Source: Leptolyngbya sp. CCY15150 (GTDB lineage: Bacteria > Cyanobacteriota > Cyanobacteriia > RECH01). Taken from it: DNA of 64,000 nucleotides. The position numbers and the translations under genes are program-made. The notes under the pieces are model-generated. The model was not told the origin of the DNA. It did not search any database and worked only from the letters and a program-made list of their open reading frames with translations. The DNA is taken from assembly GCF_016888135.1 (NCBI RefSeq), contig NZ_JACSWB010000157.1, forward strand, positions 62,001 through 126,000, read 5' to 3'. This document shows, one piece after another, positions 1 to 7,436 of this stretch (position 1 is the stretch's first letter; every line of letters starts with the position of its first letter).

Positions 1-21
1 AACCGAACAAGGGAGAGATTG

Positions 22-963
22 ATGGGATTGATTCTCGGGATCATTATCGGACTGCTGGTGGGAGCCGGTCTTGTCTATCTGTGGCTGAAGGCCCAGCTCG
101 ATCGCAAAACCAAGGAATTGCAGCAAAGCCACCGGGTGCTTGAGGAAGTGTCCCGCGAGCAGGAGGCCCGTCGCCAAGATTTGGTGCGATCGCTGCAGGC
201 CGACTATCAAAAGCAGTTGGATGCCCAGGCGCAAACGCTCACCCAAGGCCATCAAGCCAAGGTCAATGCCCTCGCGGTCGAATCCCAAAAACAGCGAGAT
301 GACCAGATCCAAGCGCTTACCCAGACCCACGACGCCCAGGTGCGATCGCTGCAGGCAGAAATTGCCCACCTCACGGCTCAACTAGAAAACCTATCAGCTG
401 CACCTCCCGCCGCGCCAGCACCTCCTGAGGCACTTCCCGAGGCACCGTCCGAGGCAACCTCCGAGGCTCCGTCCGAAGCGATCGCCAACGGTGATAGTCC
501 GCCACCGGAGCTAGCTAACCCACCGGTCGATAGGGTACCGACGCCACCCCCTGTTTCCCCAGCGGTCGATCTGCAACAGCGGCTCGTAGCCCTTGGTCAG
601 TCGGGACAGCTTGCCAATAGTTCCTCGATCGCTTGCCATGCTAGTTCACCGGATCCTGCTATTCGTGAGCAAGTAGCGGTCTCTCTGGGACAATTGGTGG
701 CCTCGCGCATGGTAGGCACCGATGTCCGTCGCATCATTCCTGTTTTAGACCGGCTCAGTCGCGATCCTCAGGTTCATGTGCGCTGTGCTGCCGTCGAATC
801 GCTGGGGCAAATTCGCTCAGAACAGGTAATTCCTATCCTGGAGCGATCGCGTCGGGATTCTCACCCGCAAGTGGTCAAAGCCGCAAGCTGGGCGATCGCG
901 AAATTCAAATTCTTCCGCCAAGCTCCCCCGCCGTCTCCCCCACCTGCTCCCGACCAACCCTAA
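22..963 (+). CDS. Membrane-anchored coiled-coil protein with C-terminal HEAT repeats
   Basis: This is a 313-residue protein of unknown specific role. Residues 1-22 form one hydrophobic membrane segment. Residues 25-125 are a Gln/Glu/Lys-rich coiled coil, followed by a Pro/Ala/Glu-rich linker to about 185. The last 120 residues look like HEAT or PBS-lyase-type helical repeats (for example VRCAAVESLGQI and VVKAASWAIAKF). The ATG at 22 is preferred over the TTG at 19 because GGGAGAG lies 4 nt upstream of it. Such repeats usually bind proteins, so an envelope or thylakoid scaffold is plausible. The gene stands 37 nt before the asparaginase gene on the same strand. Confidence 0.8.
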   Translation: MGLILGIIIGLLVGAGLVYLWLKAQLDRKTKELQQSHRVLEEVSREQEARRQDLVRSLQADYQKQLDAQAQTLTQGHQAKVNALAVESQKQRDDQIQALTQTHDAQVRSLQAEIAHLTAQLENLSAAPPAAPAPPEALPEAPSEATSEAPSEAIANGDSPPPELANPPVDRVPTPPPVSPAVDLQQRLVALGQSGQLANSSSIACHASSPDPAIREQVAVSLGQLVASRMVGTDVRRIIPVLDRLSRDPQVHVRCAAVESLGQIRSEQVIPILERSRRDSHPQVVKAASWAIAKFKFFRQAPPPSPPPAPDQP

Positions 964-1000
964 GTCAACCCATCAGCGTATCTAATTAACGTATCTAGTT

Positions 1001-1951
1001 ATGTCAAACCATCCGGTGCAGCCCAAACTGATTATCCATGGCGGAGCGGGCAGTTCTCTCAAGGGCAAGGGCGGCGCTGAAGCTGTCCGTAAATCCCTCT
1101 ATCACATTGTCGAAACCGTTTATGACCAGTTGCTGCGAGGAAGCAGCGCCAAGGACGCCGTGATCCTAGGCTGTCAGCTTCTAGAAGATGAACCACGGTT
1201 TAATGCTGGCACCGGCTCGGTGCTGCAGTCGGATGGGCAGGTAAGGATGAGTGCGTCCTTGATGGATGGCGCAAGCCAAAGCTTTAGCGGCGTCATCAAC
1301 GTTTCGCGGCTGAAAAATCCGATTTATCTAGCTCAATTTTTGCAAGATTCTGCCGATCGCGTTCTGTCTGACTATGGCGCTGCTCAACTGTTGCGGGAGC
1401 TGAATATTCCTACCCATGATCCGCTCACCGATCTGCGCCTTCAGGAATGGATTCAGGAACGAGCAGGTAACTTTAATAGAGATATGGCTGGGGTGATTGC
1501 CGAAGCAGATCTGGAAGATTCTGCTGGACGAGGCACCATCGGTGTAGTGGCCCTTGACCAAGATGGACATGTTGCAGCAGGTACATCTACGGGTGGGAAA
1601 GGCTTTGAGCGCATTGGTCGGGTGAGTGATTCGGCTATGCCTGCGGGCAACTATGCCAACGCCTGGGCTGGCATTAGCTGCACGGGGATCGGCGAAGATA
1701 TTATTGACGAATGCTTAGCGGCGCGCATTGTGGTGCGGGTCACCGACGGGGCGTCTTTGGAGGATGCGTTCCATCGTTCGTTTGTGGAATCTCAGCAGCA
1801 TCAGCGTGACCTCGGTGCGATTGGGGTAGCGCAATCAGGGGCGATCGCTTGGGGAAAAACCAGCGAAATTCTCCTAGCGGCCTACCATAACGGCGATGCG
1901 ATCGGCGATACCCTAGAGCTGCCCGAAGGAATGCAGACGGGGAGCTGTTGA
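1001..1951 (+). CDS. iaaA: Isoaspartyl peptidase / type III L-asparaginase
   Basis: This is an Ntn-hydrolase of 316 residues, the usual length for plant-type asparaginases. The family removes N-terminal isoaspartyl residues from damaged or reserve peptides, including cyanophycin-derived Asp-Arg dipeptides, and hydrolyses asparagine. The N-terminal LIIHGGAG signature and the autocleavage site GRGTIG are visible, so Thr179 should become the nucleophile after the precursor splits into alpha and beta chains. A GTSTGG segment follows and helps form the active site. No strong Shine-Dalgarno sequence precedes the ATG. The gene converges on adhE, with a perfect hairpin between them. Confidence 0.93.
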   Translation: MSNHPVQPKLIIHGGAGSSLKGKGGAEAVRKSLYHIVETVYDQLLRGSSAKDAVILGCQLLEDEPRFNAGTGSVLQSDGQVRMSASLMDGASQSFSGVINVSRLKNPIYLAQFLQDSADRVLSDYGAAQLLRELNIPTHDPLTDLRLQEWIQERAGNFNRDMAGVIAEADLEDSAGRGTIGVVALDQDGHVAAGTSTGGKGFERIGRVSDSAMPAGNYANAWAGISCTGIGEDIIDECLAARIVVRVTDGASLEDAFHRSFVESQQHQRDLGAIGVAQSGAIAWGKTSEILLAAYHNGDAIGDTLELPEGMQTGSC

Positions 1952-1971
1952 TAGAGCCTGCTATAAAATAG

Positions 1972-2006
1972 GCGATCGCTCCTTGAATAAGATAAGGAGC
2001 GATCGC
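1972..2006. terminator. Bidirectional hairpin between convergent genes, built on HIP1
   Basis: A perfect 13-bp inverted repeat (arms 1972-1984 and 1994-2006, 9-nt loop) sits in the 100-nt gap between the convergent asparaginase and adhE genes. Each arm contains a full GCGATCGC octamer. The position suggests a shared transcription terminator. There is no long T-run, so termination efficiency is uncertain. Confidence 0.6.
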
Positions 2007-2052
2007 TGGTTATCGATGCTTAGCCTAGGACGTTCAGACTAGGAGATTTGGG

Positions 2053-4773
2053 TTAGGAGGTGGCGATCGCCACGTCTGGCTGGAGATCGGTGGCTCTGTC
2101 GGCCATCTCTGTGGCATAGGCAGGGGTGACGTCTTTGTTATACAAGACTGAGTCTAGACGACAGCCTTTGTAAGCGAGGACGTAGAGTTCCTTCATATCC
2201 CGAATCAGGGGATAGCGAGGGTTGGCCCCTGTACATTGGTCATCGAAGGCCTGGTCGGCCATCTCTTCAAGCTGCTCATAGAAAGCCTGCTCGTCCTCAG
2301 ATAAGACTTCCTTAATGGTCATGGGCATATCGAGCTCTTTCTTCAGGTTTTCGATAGCATTGACCAGCAAGTCAACCTTTTCATCCTCGGTGGTGCCCCC
2401 TAGTTGCAGATGGTCGGCAATGCGGGCATAGCGCCACTTGGCATTGGGGTATTTGTATTGAGGAAAGATCGCTTGCTTGAAGGGAATATCGGTGGAGTTA
2501 TAGCGGATCACGTGGGAGATCATCAGGGCGTTGGCTAAGCCATGGGGCACATGGAAGGTCGAGCCAAGCTTGTGGGCTAGGGAGTGGCAGACGCCTAGAA
2601 AGGCATTGGCAAAGGCCATGCCGGCCATGGTGGCTGCATAATGCACCTTTTCCCTGGCCTTGGGATCATTGGCACCATTTTTGTAGGCGCTGGGTAGGTA
2701 CTTAAACAACAGGCGAATGGCTTCTAGGGCCAAGCCATTGGTGAACTCGGTTGCTAGAACCGAGACATAGGCTTCTAGGGCGTGGGTGAGAGCATCCACA
2801 CCACCGTAGGCCGTGAGCGTCTTGGGCATGTGCATCACCAAGGACGGATCGACGATGGCCATGTTGGGGGTGAGGGCATAGTCCGCTAAGGGGTATTTAA
2901 TGCCGGTGCTGTCATCGGTGACCACCGCAAAGGGCGTCACTTCAGATCCAGTTCCGGAGGTGGTGGGCACGGCAATTAGCATGGCTCTATCACCCAAGGG
3001 CGGCAGTTCATAGACGCGTTTGCGGATATCCATAAACCGCATGGCCAGTCCATCAAACTGGATTTCCGGATGTTCATACATCAGCCACATCACCTTAGCC
3101 GCATCCATCGGTGATCCACCGCCAATGGCAATAATCACATCGGGCTGGAAGCTATTCATCACCGCCACCCCTTTCATGACAGTCGATAGGGATGGATCAG
3201 GCTCAACATCATAGAAGGTTTGGTGCTTCAGCCCAATTTCCTCCAATACTTCCGTCACACTTTCTGTGATGCCTAGGTTGTAGAGAGGTTTATCGGTGAT
3301 GATGAAGGCTCGCTTTTTGCCCGCGAGTTCCTTGAGGGCAACGGGTAAGGCTCCACAGCGGAAGTACACCTTGGGCGGCACACGGAACCACAACATATTC
3401 TCCCGACGTTCCGTCACGGTTTTAATGTTGAGCAAATGGTGGGGCGCAACGTTTTCGGAAACAGAGTTTCCGCCCCAGGTGCCGCATCCTAGGGTCAAGG
3501 ATGGATCGAGCTGGAAGTTATACAGATCACCGATCGCCCCTTGGGAGGCTGGCGTATTGATCAAAACCCGCGCGGTTTCCAGATGAGACTTAAACTGGCG
3601 AATTCGGTCTTCGTTGTTGGGATGGGTGTAGAGAACGGAGGTATGGCCATGCCCCCCAAAGGCAATCAGCGCTTCCGCCTTGGTGACCGCTTCCGAAAAG
3701 TCTGACGCCCGATACATGGCGAGGATCGGCGATAGTTTTTCATAGGCAAAGGGTTCCTCGGGGGCGATCGCTTCCACTTCACCAATCAAAACCCGAGCTC
3801 CCTTGGCTTGCTCGATGCCGGCTAGATCTGCCAGGACATCAACGGGCTGCCCCACGATCGCCGCATTCAAACGACCATTCACCAAGATAATGTTGCCAAC
3901 CTTCTGCCGTTCCTCTTCATTGAGAATATAGGCACCGCGTTCGAGAAACTCTTGGCGCACCTGATCATAGACCGAATCCACCACCACGACGGACTGCTCA
4001 CTGGCGCAGATCATGCCGTTATCGAAGGTCTTGCTGATCAGAATAGAGCTGACCGCCATCTTGATATGACAGGTTTCATCAATCACCGCTGGGGTGTTGC
4101 CGGCTCCCACGCCGAGAGATGGATTGCCCGAAGAGTAGGCTGCCTTGACCATACCCGGCCCGCCGGTCGCCAAGATCAGCTTCACATCGGGATGCTGCAT
4201 CAACTGTTGCGAGAGGGGAACGGTTGGTTCATCAATCCAGCCGATGATATGCTCTGGGGCTCCGGCTTTCACGGCTGCTTCTAGGACAATTCGGGCGGCG
4301 GCAATGGTGCAGCCTTTAGCGCGAGGATGGGGCGAGAAGATAATGGCGTTGCGGGTTTTGAGGGCTAGCAGGGCCTTAAAGATCGCCGTAGAGGTGGGGT
4401 TGGTGGTGGGGACAATGCCGGCTAGGATGCCCACGGGCTCAGCAATGCGCTGAAAGCCAAAGGACGGATCTGATTCGATCACACCGCAGGTTCTTTCGTT
4501 CTTGTACTTGTTGTAAATCATCTCCGAAGCAAAGTGATTTTTGATCACCTTGTCTTCCACAACGCCCATGCCGGTTTCCTCCACCGCTAGCTTGGCTAGG
4601 GGGATGCGGGCGGTGTTGGCAGCCAGAGCCGCTTGCTTGAAGATGACATCGACCTGCTCCTGCGTAAACTTGGAGTAGGTTTCTTGAGCCGCCTTGACGG
4701 ACTGAACCAATGTTTCCAGCTCGTCTGAGTTCGTAACGGACATGGGGGTTGCAAGTAGATTCGAGATCGTCAT
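2053..4773 (-). CDS. adhE: Bifunctional acetaldehyde/alcohol dehydrogenase AdhE
   Basis: This 906-residue fusion reduces acetyl-CoA to acetaldehyde and then to ethanol with NADH, a fermentative electron sink that forms spirosomes in other bacteria. Residues 20-440 are the CoA-acylating aldehyde dehydrogenase, with catalytic Cys256 in the motif GMICASE. Residues 460-880 are the iron-dependent alcohol dehydrogenase, with GGGSPMDAAK for NAD binding and the metal-binding histidines in HSLAHKLG and VPHGLANA. GGAGAG lies 5 nt before the ATG. The gene is monocistronic with a 700-nt gene-free upstream region. It makes ethanol from the acetyl-CoA that NifJ, encoded further along, produces. Confidence 0.97.
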   Translation of the reverse strand: MTISNLLATPMSVTNSDELETLVQSVKAAQETYSKFTQEQVDVIFKQAALAANTARIPLAKLAVEETGMGVVEDKVIKNHFASEMIYNKYKNERTCGVIESDPSFGFQRIAEPVGILAGIVPTTNPTSTAIFKALLALKTRNAIIFSPHPRAKGCTIAAARIVLEAAVKAGAPEHIIGWIDEPTVPLSQQLMQHPDVKLILATGGPGMVKAAYSSGNPSLGVGAGNTPAVIDETCHIKMAVSSILISKTFDNGMICASEQSVVVVDSVYDQVRQEFLERGAYILNEEERQKVGNIILVNGRLNAAIVGQPVDVLADLAGIEQAKGARVLIGEVEAIAPEEPFAYEKLSPILAMYRASDFSEAVTKAEALIAFGGHGHTSVLYTHPNNEDRIRQFKSHLETARVLINTPASQGAIGDLYNFQLDPSLTLGCGTWGGNSVSENVAPHHLLNIKTVTERRENMLWFRVPPKVYFRCGALPVALKELAGKKRAFIITDKPLYNLGITESVTEVLEEIGLKHQTFYDVEPDPSLSTVMKGVAVMNSFQPDVIIAIGGGSPMDAAKVMWLMYEHPEIQFDGLAMRFMDIRKRVYELPPLGDRAMLIAVPTTSGTGSEVTPFAVVTDDSTGIKYPLADYALTPNMAIVDPSLVMHMPKTLTAYGGVDALTHALEAYVSVLATEFTNGLALEAIRLLFKYLPSAYKNGANDPKAREKVHYAATMAGMAFANAFLGVCHSLAHKLGSTFHVPHGLANALMISHVIRYNSTDIPFKQAIFPQYKYPNAKWRYARIADHLQLGGTTEDEKVDLLVNAIENLKKELDMPMTIKEVLSEDEQAFYEQLEEMADQAFDDQCTGANPRYPLIRDMKELYVLAYKGCRLDSVLYNKDVTPAYATEMADRATDLQPDVAIATS

Positions 4774-5374
4774 AAAGGCTCTCCAGGTATCGTCTGGGAA
4801 ATGGTGGTTGAGGTTAGCGTGGTGTTAAATCATGCAGCGATCGCCCTTAGTTAACCGCAAGAACCAGCGTAAACATGTGCTCTGAACAACAGTTAAGAAA
4901 GAATTAACAACGTACTCACGGACATGCGATGATCTATGGAAAAATCTAGAGTTTTACAATGTTTCAGAGCTTAATTCTAGAACAGACTTTTCTCACAATC
5001 ATGGCTTAGAACTCCCTGTGCTTATCATCCAGACATTGCTTCAAAGCCGCTTTATGTCTATGGTTTAGCGCCACTGTTTCTGTTAGAATTTCAAGCATAT
5101 AAAGAATCCGCAGTATGGCATAGAAGATCCTAGATCTACGATGCGAGGACGTTCAAGGATTGATGACCTCATGATGTCAATTACGCCCTCTATTATAAGT
5201 TTGCTATCCTCTAGTTGCCGAACTCTTTTATGGTAATTAAAGACTTGCAGCGATCGCCTCTCTCAATCCTTCATTCCATAAAAAATTAAGCATAAATTAA
5301 TATCAATTATGTCTACCTAGTATCGCAAGACAGAAGAACGAAGACAGAAAAACGAAAAGGAATTCCAGGACACA
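4774..5374. other. Gene-free region upstream of adhE
   Basis: About 600 nt contain no credible coding sequence and are more AT-rich than the flanking genes. The adhE promoter and any anaerobic control sites should lie here, on the minus strand. No single -35/-10 pair could be identified with confidence. Confidence 0.5.
5329..5356. repeat. Two-copy 14-bp tandem repeat
   Basis: The unit GACAGAAGAACGAA is repeated directly with one substitution (5329-5342 and 5343-5356). It is purine-rich and lies just before a large inverted repeat. Its function is unknown. Confidence 0.6.
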
Positions 5375-5413
5375 CCCGGTAACCCGTCTCAGCACATAGG
5401 CGGGTTACCGGGT
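5374..5413. terminator. 13-bp perfect inverted repeat
   Basis: The arms ACCCGGTAACCCG (5374-5386) and its exact reverse complement (5401-5413) enclose a 14-nt loop. The hairpin lies about 130 nt beyond the 3' end of the minus-strand cyclotransferase-like gene and touches the dispersed repeat. It could terminate that transcript, although no T-run follows on the minus strand. It may instead be part of the repeat element. Confidence 0.5.
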
Positions 5414-5549
5414 TGACTGACCCATCTTTTTGTCTAGGCTAGGTTGACCCATGTCAAACCCAGTACCAGCTTAGATTCCGTTGGGTTACGCTGACGCTAA
5501 CCCAAACGACGAGAGAATCAAGATCGCAGGAGTTTTGTCCGTCAATCAG
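5411..5549. repeat. Dispersed repeat, copy A
   Basis: This segment of about 140 bp is clearly related to 50598-50754. Shared blocks include GGTTGACTGACCCATC, AACCCAG.ACCAGCT.AGATTCCGTT, CGCTAACCCAA and GCAGGAGT.TTGT. Inside it, TTGGGTT and AACCCAA form a small hairpin. It overlaps the last two codons and stop of the downstream minus-strand gene. It resembles the short palindromic repeats common in large cyanobacterial genomes. Confidence 0.7.
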
Positions 5550-5958
5550 GTGCCTGATTACCATTCCAGACATTGTCCTCACAGAGGACACCGCGCCACT
5601 GCTGCACCTGCGCCTCGGTCATCCAATAGCTCCAGGCTAGCCCCAAGGATTGACGATTGCTGCCAAAGACTTCTGTTGTCCGACGTTCATACTCATTCTC
5701 CAAGGGCGATCGCTGGGGATCATAGCCCTCTAGATCGTCTAATTGGTCTAAAATCTCGGCACTGGCAAAGGTCAGTAGGGAACCTTGAACAGGGCGATCG
5801 CCCTCCGTGAGTGCCGGGTAGCCCATGGGCAGATGGTAGAGCCTGCCCCAAGCGATCGCTGCCTGGACGGCGATGACGCTAGGAGCACAGTAGTCCGCGT
5901 AGTAATATCCCCCCGGTTTCAGGGTTCCATAGACAAAGACACGACAGGCTACATCCAT
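5542..5958 (-). CDS. Gamma-glutamylcyclotransferase (AIG2-like) family protein
   Basis: This is a 138-residue protein of the gamma-glutamylcyclotransferase fold. The family signature YGTLKPGG stands near the N-terminus (VFVYGTLKPGG), followed by the beta-barrel pattern with GRLYHLPMGYPAL. Family members release 5-oxoproline from gamma-glutamyl peptides or amines. The substrate here cannot be inferred. Its 3' end runs into the dispersed repeat, and the stop codon lies within it. The ATG at 5958 is the only sensible start. A candidate small RNA is read in the opposite direction from the upstream gap. Confidence 0.85.
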   Translation of the reverse strand: MDVACRVFVYGTLKPGGYYYADYCAPSVIAVQAAIAWGRLYHLPMGYPALTEGDRPVQGSLLTFASAEILDQLDDLEGYDPQRSPLENEYERRTTEVFGSNRQSLGLAWSYWMTEAQVQQWRGVLCEDNVWNGNQAPD

Positions 5959-6083
5959 GATCGGCTTCTATCCAGGCGCTTCAAGGTGATTCAAAAGATT
6001 TTTACATTGGGCTAGAATACCTACTCTGTGGCGATCCCAGCCCCGTGAAAATGTCATAACATTGTCATATTATCGACGCATGA

Positions 6084-6112
6084 GTGACAAATCTAAACAA
6101 GTCTTGTACACT
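6084..6112 (+). promoter_or_regulatory. Candidate sigma-70-type promoter for a small RNA
   Basis: GTGACA at 6084-6089 and TACACT at 6107-6112 are separated by 17 nt, close to the -35/-10 consensus. A start near 6119 would place the transcript directly in front of a terminator-like hairpin at 6141-6177. Confidence 0.4.
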
Positions 6113-6118
6113 CACTAA

Positions 6119-6187
6119 TGTGTGAGGAGCGAACCAGCGAGGGCATCGAGACGAAACACGGTCAGTCGTCGATGCCCTTTCTGTTTT
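6119..6187 (+). ncRNA. Candidate small RNA of about 70 nt with intrinsic terminator
   Basis: No plus-strand reading frame explains a strong plus-strand terminator here. GGGCATCGA (6141-6149) pairs perfectly with TCGATGCCC (6169-6177) and is followed by the T-rich tract TTTCTGTTTT. A promoter-like pair lies just upstream. The predicted RNA begins with GTGTGAGGAG, the exact complement of the CTCCTCACAC core of the cyanobacterial small RNA Yfr1. The size resembles Yfr2-type (Cyano-1) RNAs, but I cannot confirm family membership. On the minus strand the same segment carries the Yfr1-like core but lacks a 3' terminator. Confidence 0.45.
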
Positions 6188-6214
6188 CTAGGAATCTTTA
6201 GGATTCCAGCATCC

Positions 6215-7090
6215 TCACAATAGAAATTTCTCTAGGGCGATCGCCACTCCGTCCTCTTCAACATCGGCGGTTGTCCAATCAGCAAAAGCCTGCACAGCTT
6301 CTGGAGCATTGCCCATGGCGATGCCAATCTGCGCATAGTCCAGCATTTCCACATCGTTGAAATTATCGCCAATGGTCATCACCTGGGCGGCAGAAAGGCC
6401 CAGCAGTTGCTCGGCCAGGTAGCGCACGGCCACGCCCTTGTTCACTTGGGGATTGGCCGCCTCAAAAAAGGTGGCCACAGACTTGGTGAAATAGAGTTCG
6501 GCGGGGGTGTAGCGCTGGCGCAGGGAATCGAGCAGTTGGTCGATCAGCAAGGGATCATGGCTGAGGGCTAGCACCTTGGTGGGGTCGTCGGTCAGAACTT
6601 GGCGCAGATCGCCCACAACATTGGGCGTCACCCCACTTCGTTCAGCATAGGCGGCCGTTTCGGGGGTCATGTCCCGCACGTAGAGGCGATCGTTGATGTA
6701 GAAGTGAATGGAAAGGGGGGTGTTGAGATCAGCCTGGCGTTCTACATCCTCGAAGTAGTCCAGCAATTGCTCAGCGGTATGGCGAGCGACGGGCCAGTGA
6801 TGGTGAACCACGCCGGTCTTGGGTTCTTTAACATAAGCGCCTTGGTAGGACAGCAGCGGCAGGGTCGATCCCACGGCTTCGTAGAACCGCAGGGCGGCAC
6901 AATACATCCGTCCTGTAGCGATCGCCACTTGAATGCCCTTGGCTTGAACGGCGCGGATCGCTTCTAGGACAGCGGGGCGAATGGTGTTGGATTCACCGGA
7001 GATCGTCCCGTCAATATCGAGCACGAGCAACCGGATATCGGAGGCATCCGGTAAAGACGTTGATTGGAGATCGGAGGCAAGGGCTGACAT
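6215..7090 (-). CDS. Cof-type HAD-superfamily hydrolase
   Basis: This is a haloacid-dehalogenase-like phosphatase of about 291 residues, the usual Cof/YbiV length. Motif I is LDIDGTISGE with the nucleophilic Asp, motif II is IATGR, the motif III Lys lies in NKGVAVRYL, and motif IV is GDNFNDVEML. These enzymes dephosphorylate sugar phosphates, flavin precursors or other small metabolites. The exact substrate is not visible. A longer frame starts at a TTG at 7162, but the ATG at 7090 fits the family N-terminus and is preferred. The gene is divergent from polA. Confidence 0.88.
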   Translation of the reverse strand: MSALASDLQSTSLPDASDIRLLVLDIDGTISGESNTIRPAVLEAIRAVQAKGIQVAIATGRMYCAALRFYEAVGSTLPLLSYQGAYVKEPKTGVVHHHWPVARHTAEQLLDYFEDVERQADLNTPLSIHFYINDRLYVRDMTPETAAYAERSGVTPNVVGDLRQVLTDDPTKVLALSHDPLLIDQLLDSLRQRYTPAELYFTKSVATFFEAANPQVNKGVAVRYLAEQLLGLSAAQVMTIGDNFNDVEMLDYAQIGIAMGNAPEAVQAFADWTTADVEEDGVAIALEKFLL

Positions 7091-7225
7091 GGGATTAGGG
7101 CACCACCGGCAATAAACTAGCTCCAGTTTAGGGCCATGCCTGGGGGCAACGCGGTGGTTCAATGGTTTAGCTACAGATTTCCTGATGTGAGCTTAGCGAC
7201 GTCTTCCATCAGAGAGGATCGGTTC

Positions 7226-7270
7226 CCCCAAGGGTGAATGGGGTTCAACCTTGGGGATAGATTATTTTTA
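7226..7270. other. Hairpin in the polA / HAD divergent spacer
   Basis: CCCCAAGG (7226-7233) and CCTTGGGG (7249-7256) form a perfect 8-bp stem. On the plus strand the stem is followed by the T-rich stretch ATTATTTTTA. It lies between divergent genes, so it is either part of the 5' leader of the HAD gene or the end of an unrecognised short plus-strand transcript. Confidence 0.4.
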
Positions 7271-7436
7271 CATTGAATCGGGTTCATTAATTCCCATGGC
7301 ATGGTTCAATTGTACTATACGATCAATTGCCGGTCAAATCTGTTAGCATCCTTCAGGATGACAGCACTAGCATCGGTCACAGACAGCTTGTATCCGCCCA
7401 ACCTCTGGTATCTTGGTTTTTTCGAGTAAAGGTTCT

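Noticed and set aside
6119-6187. Yfr1 gene on the minus strand
   Set aside because: The core CTCCTCACAC is present on that strand, but a 3' terminator hairpin with a T-run is missing there. The strong terminator points to the plus strand.
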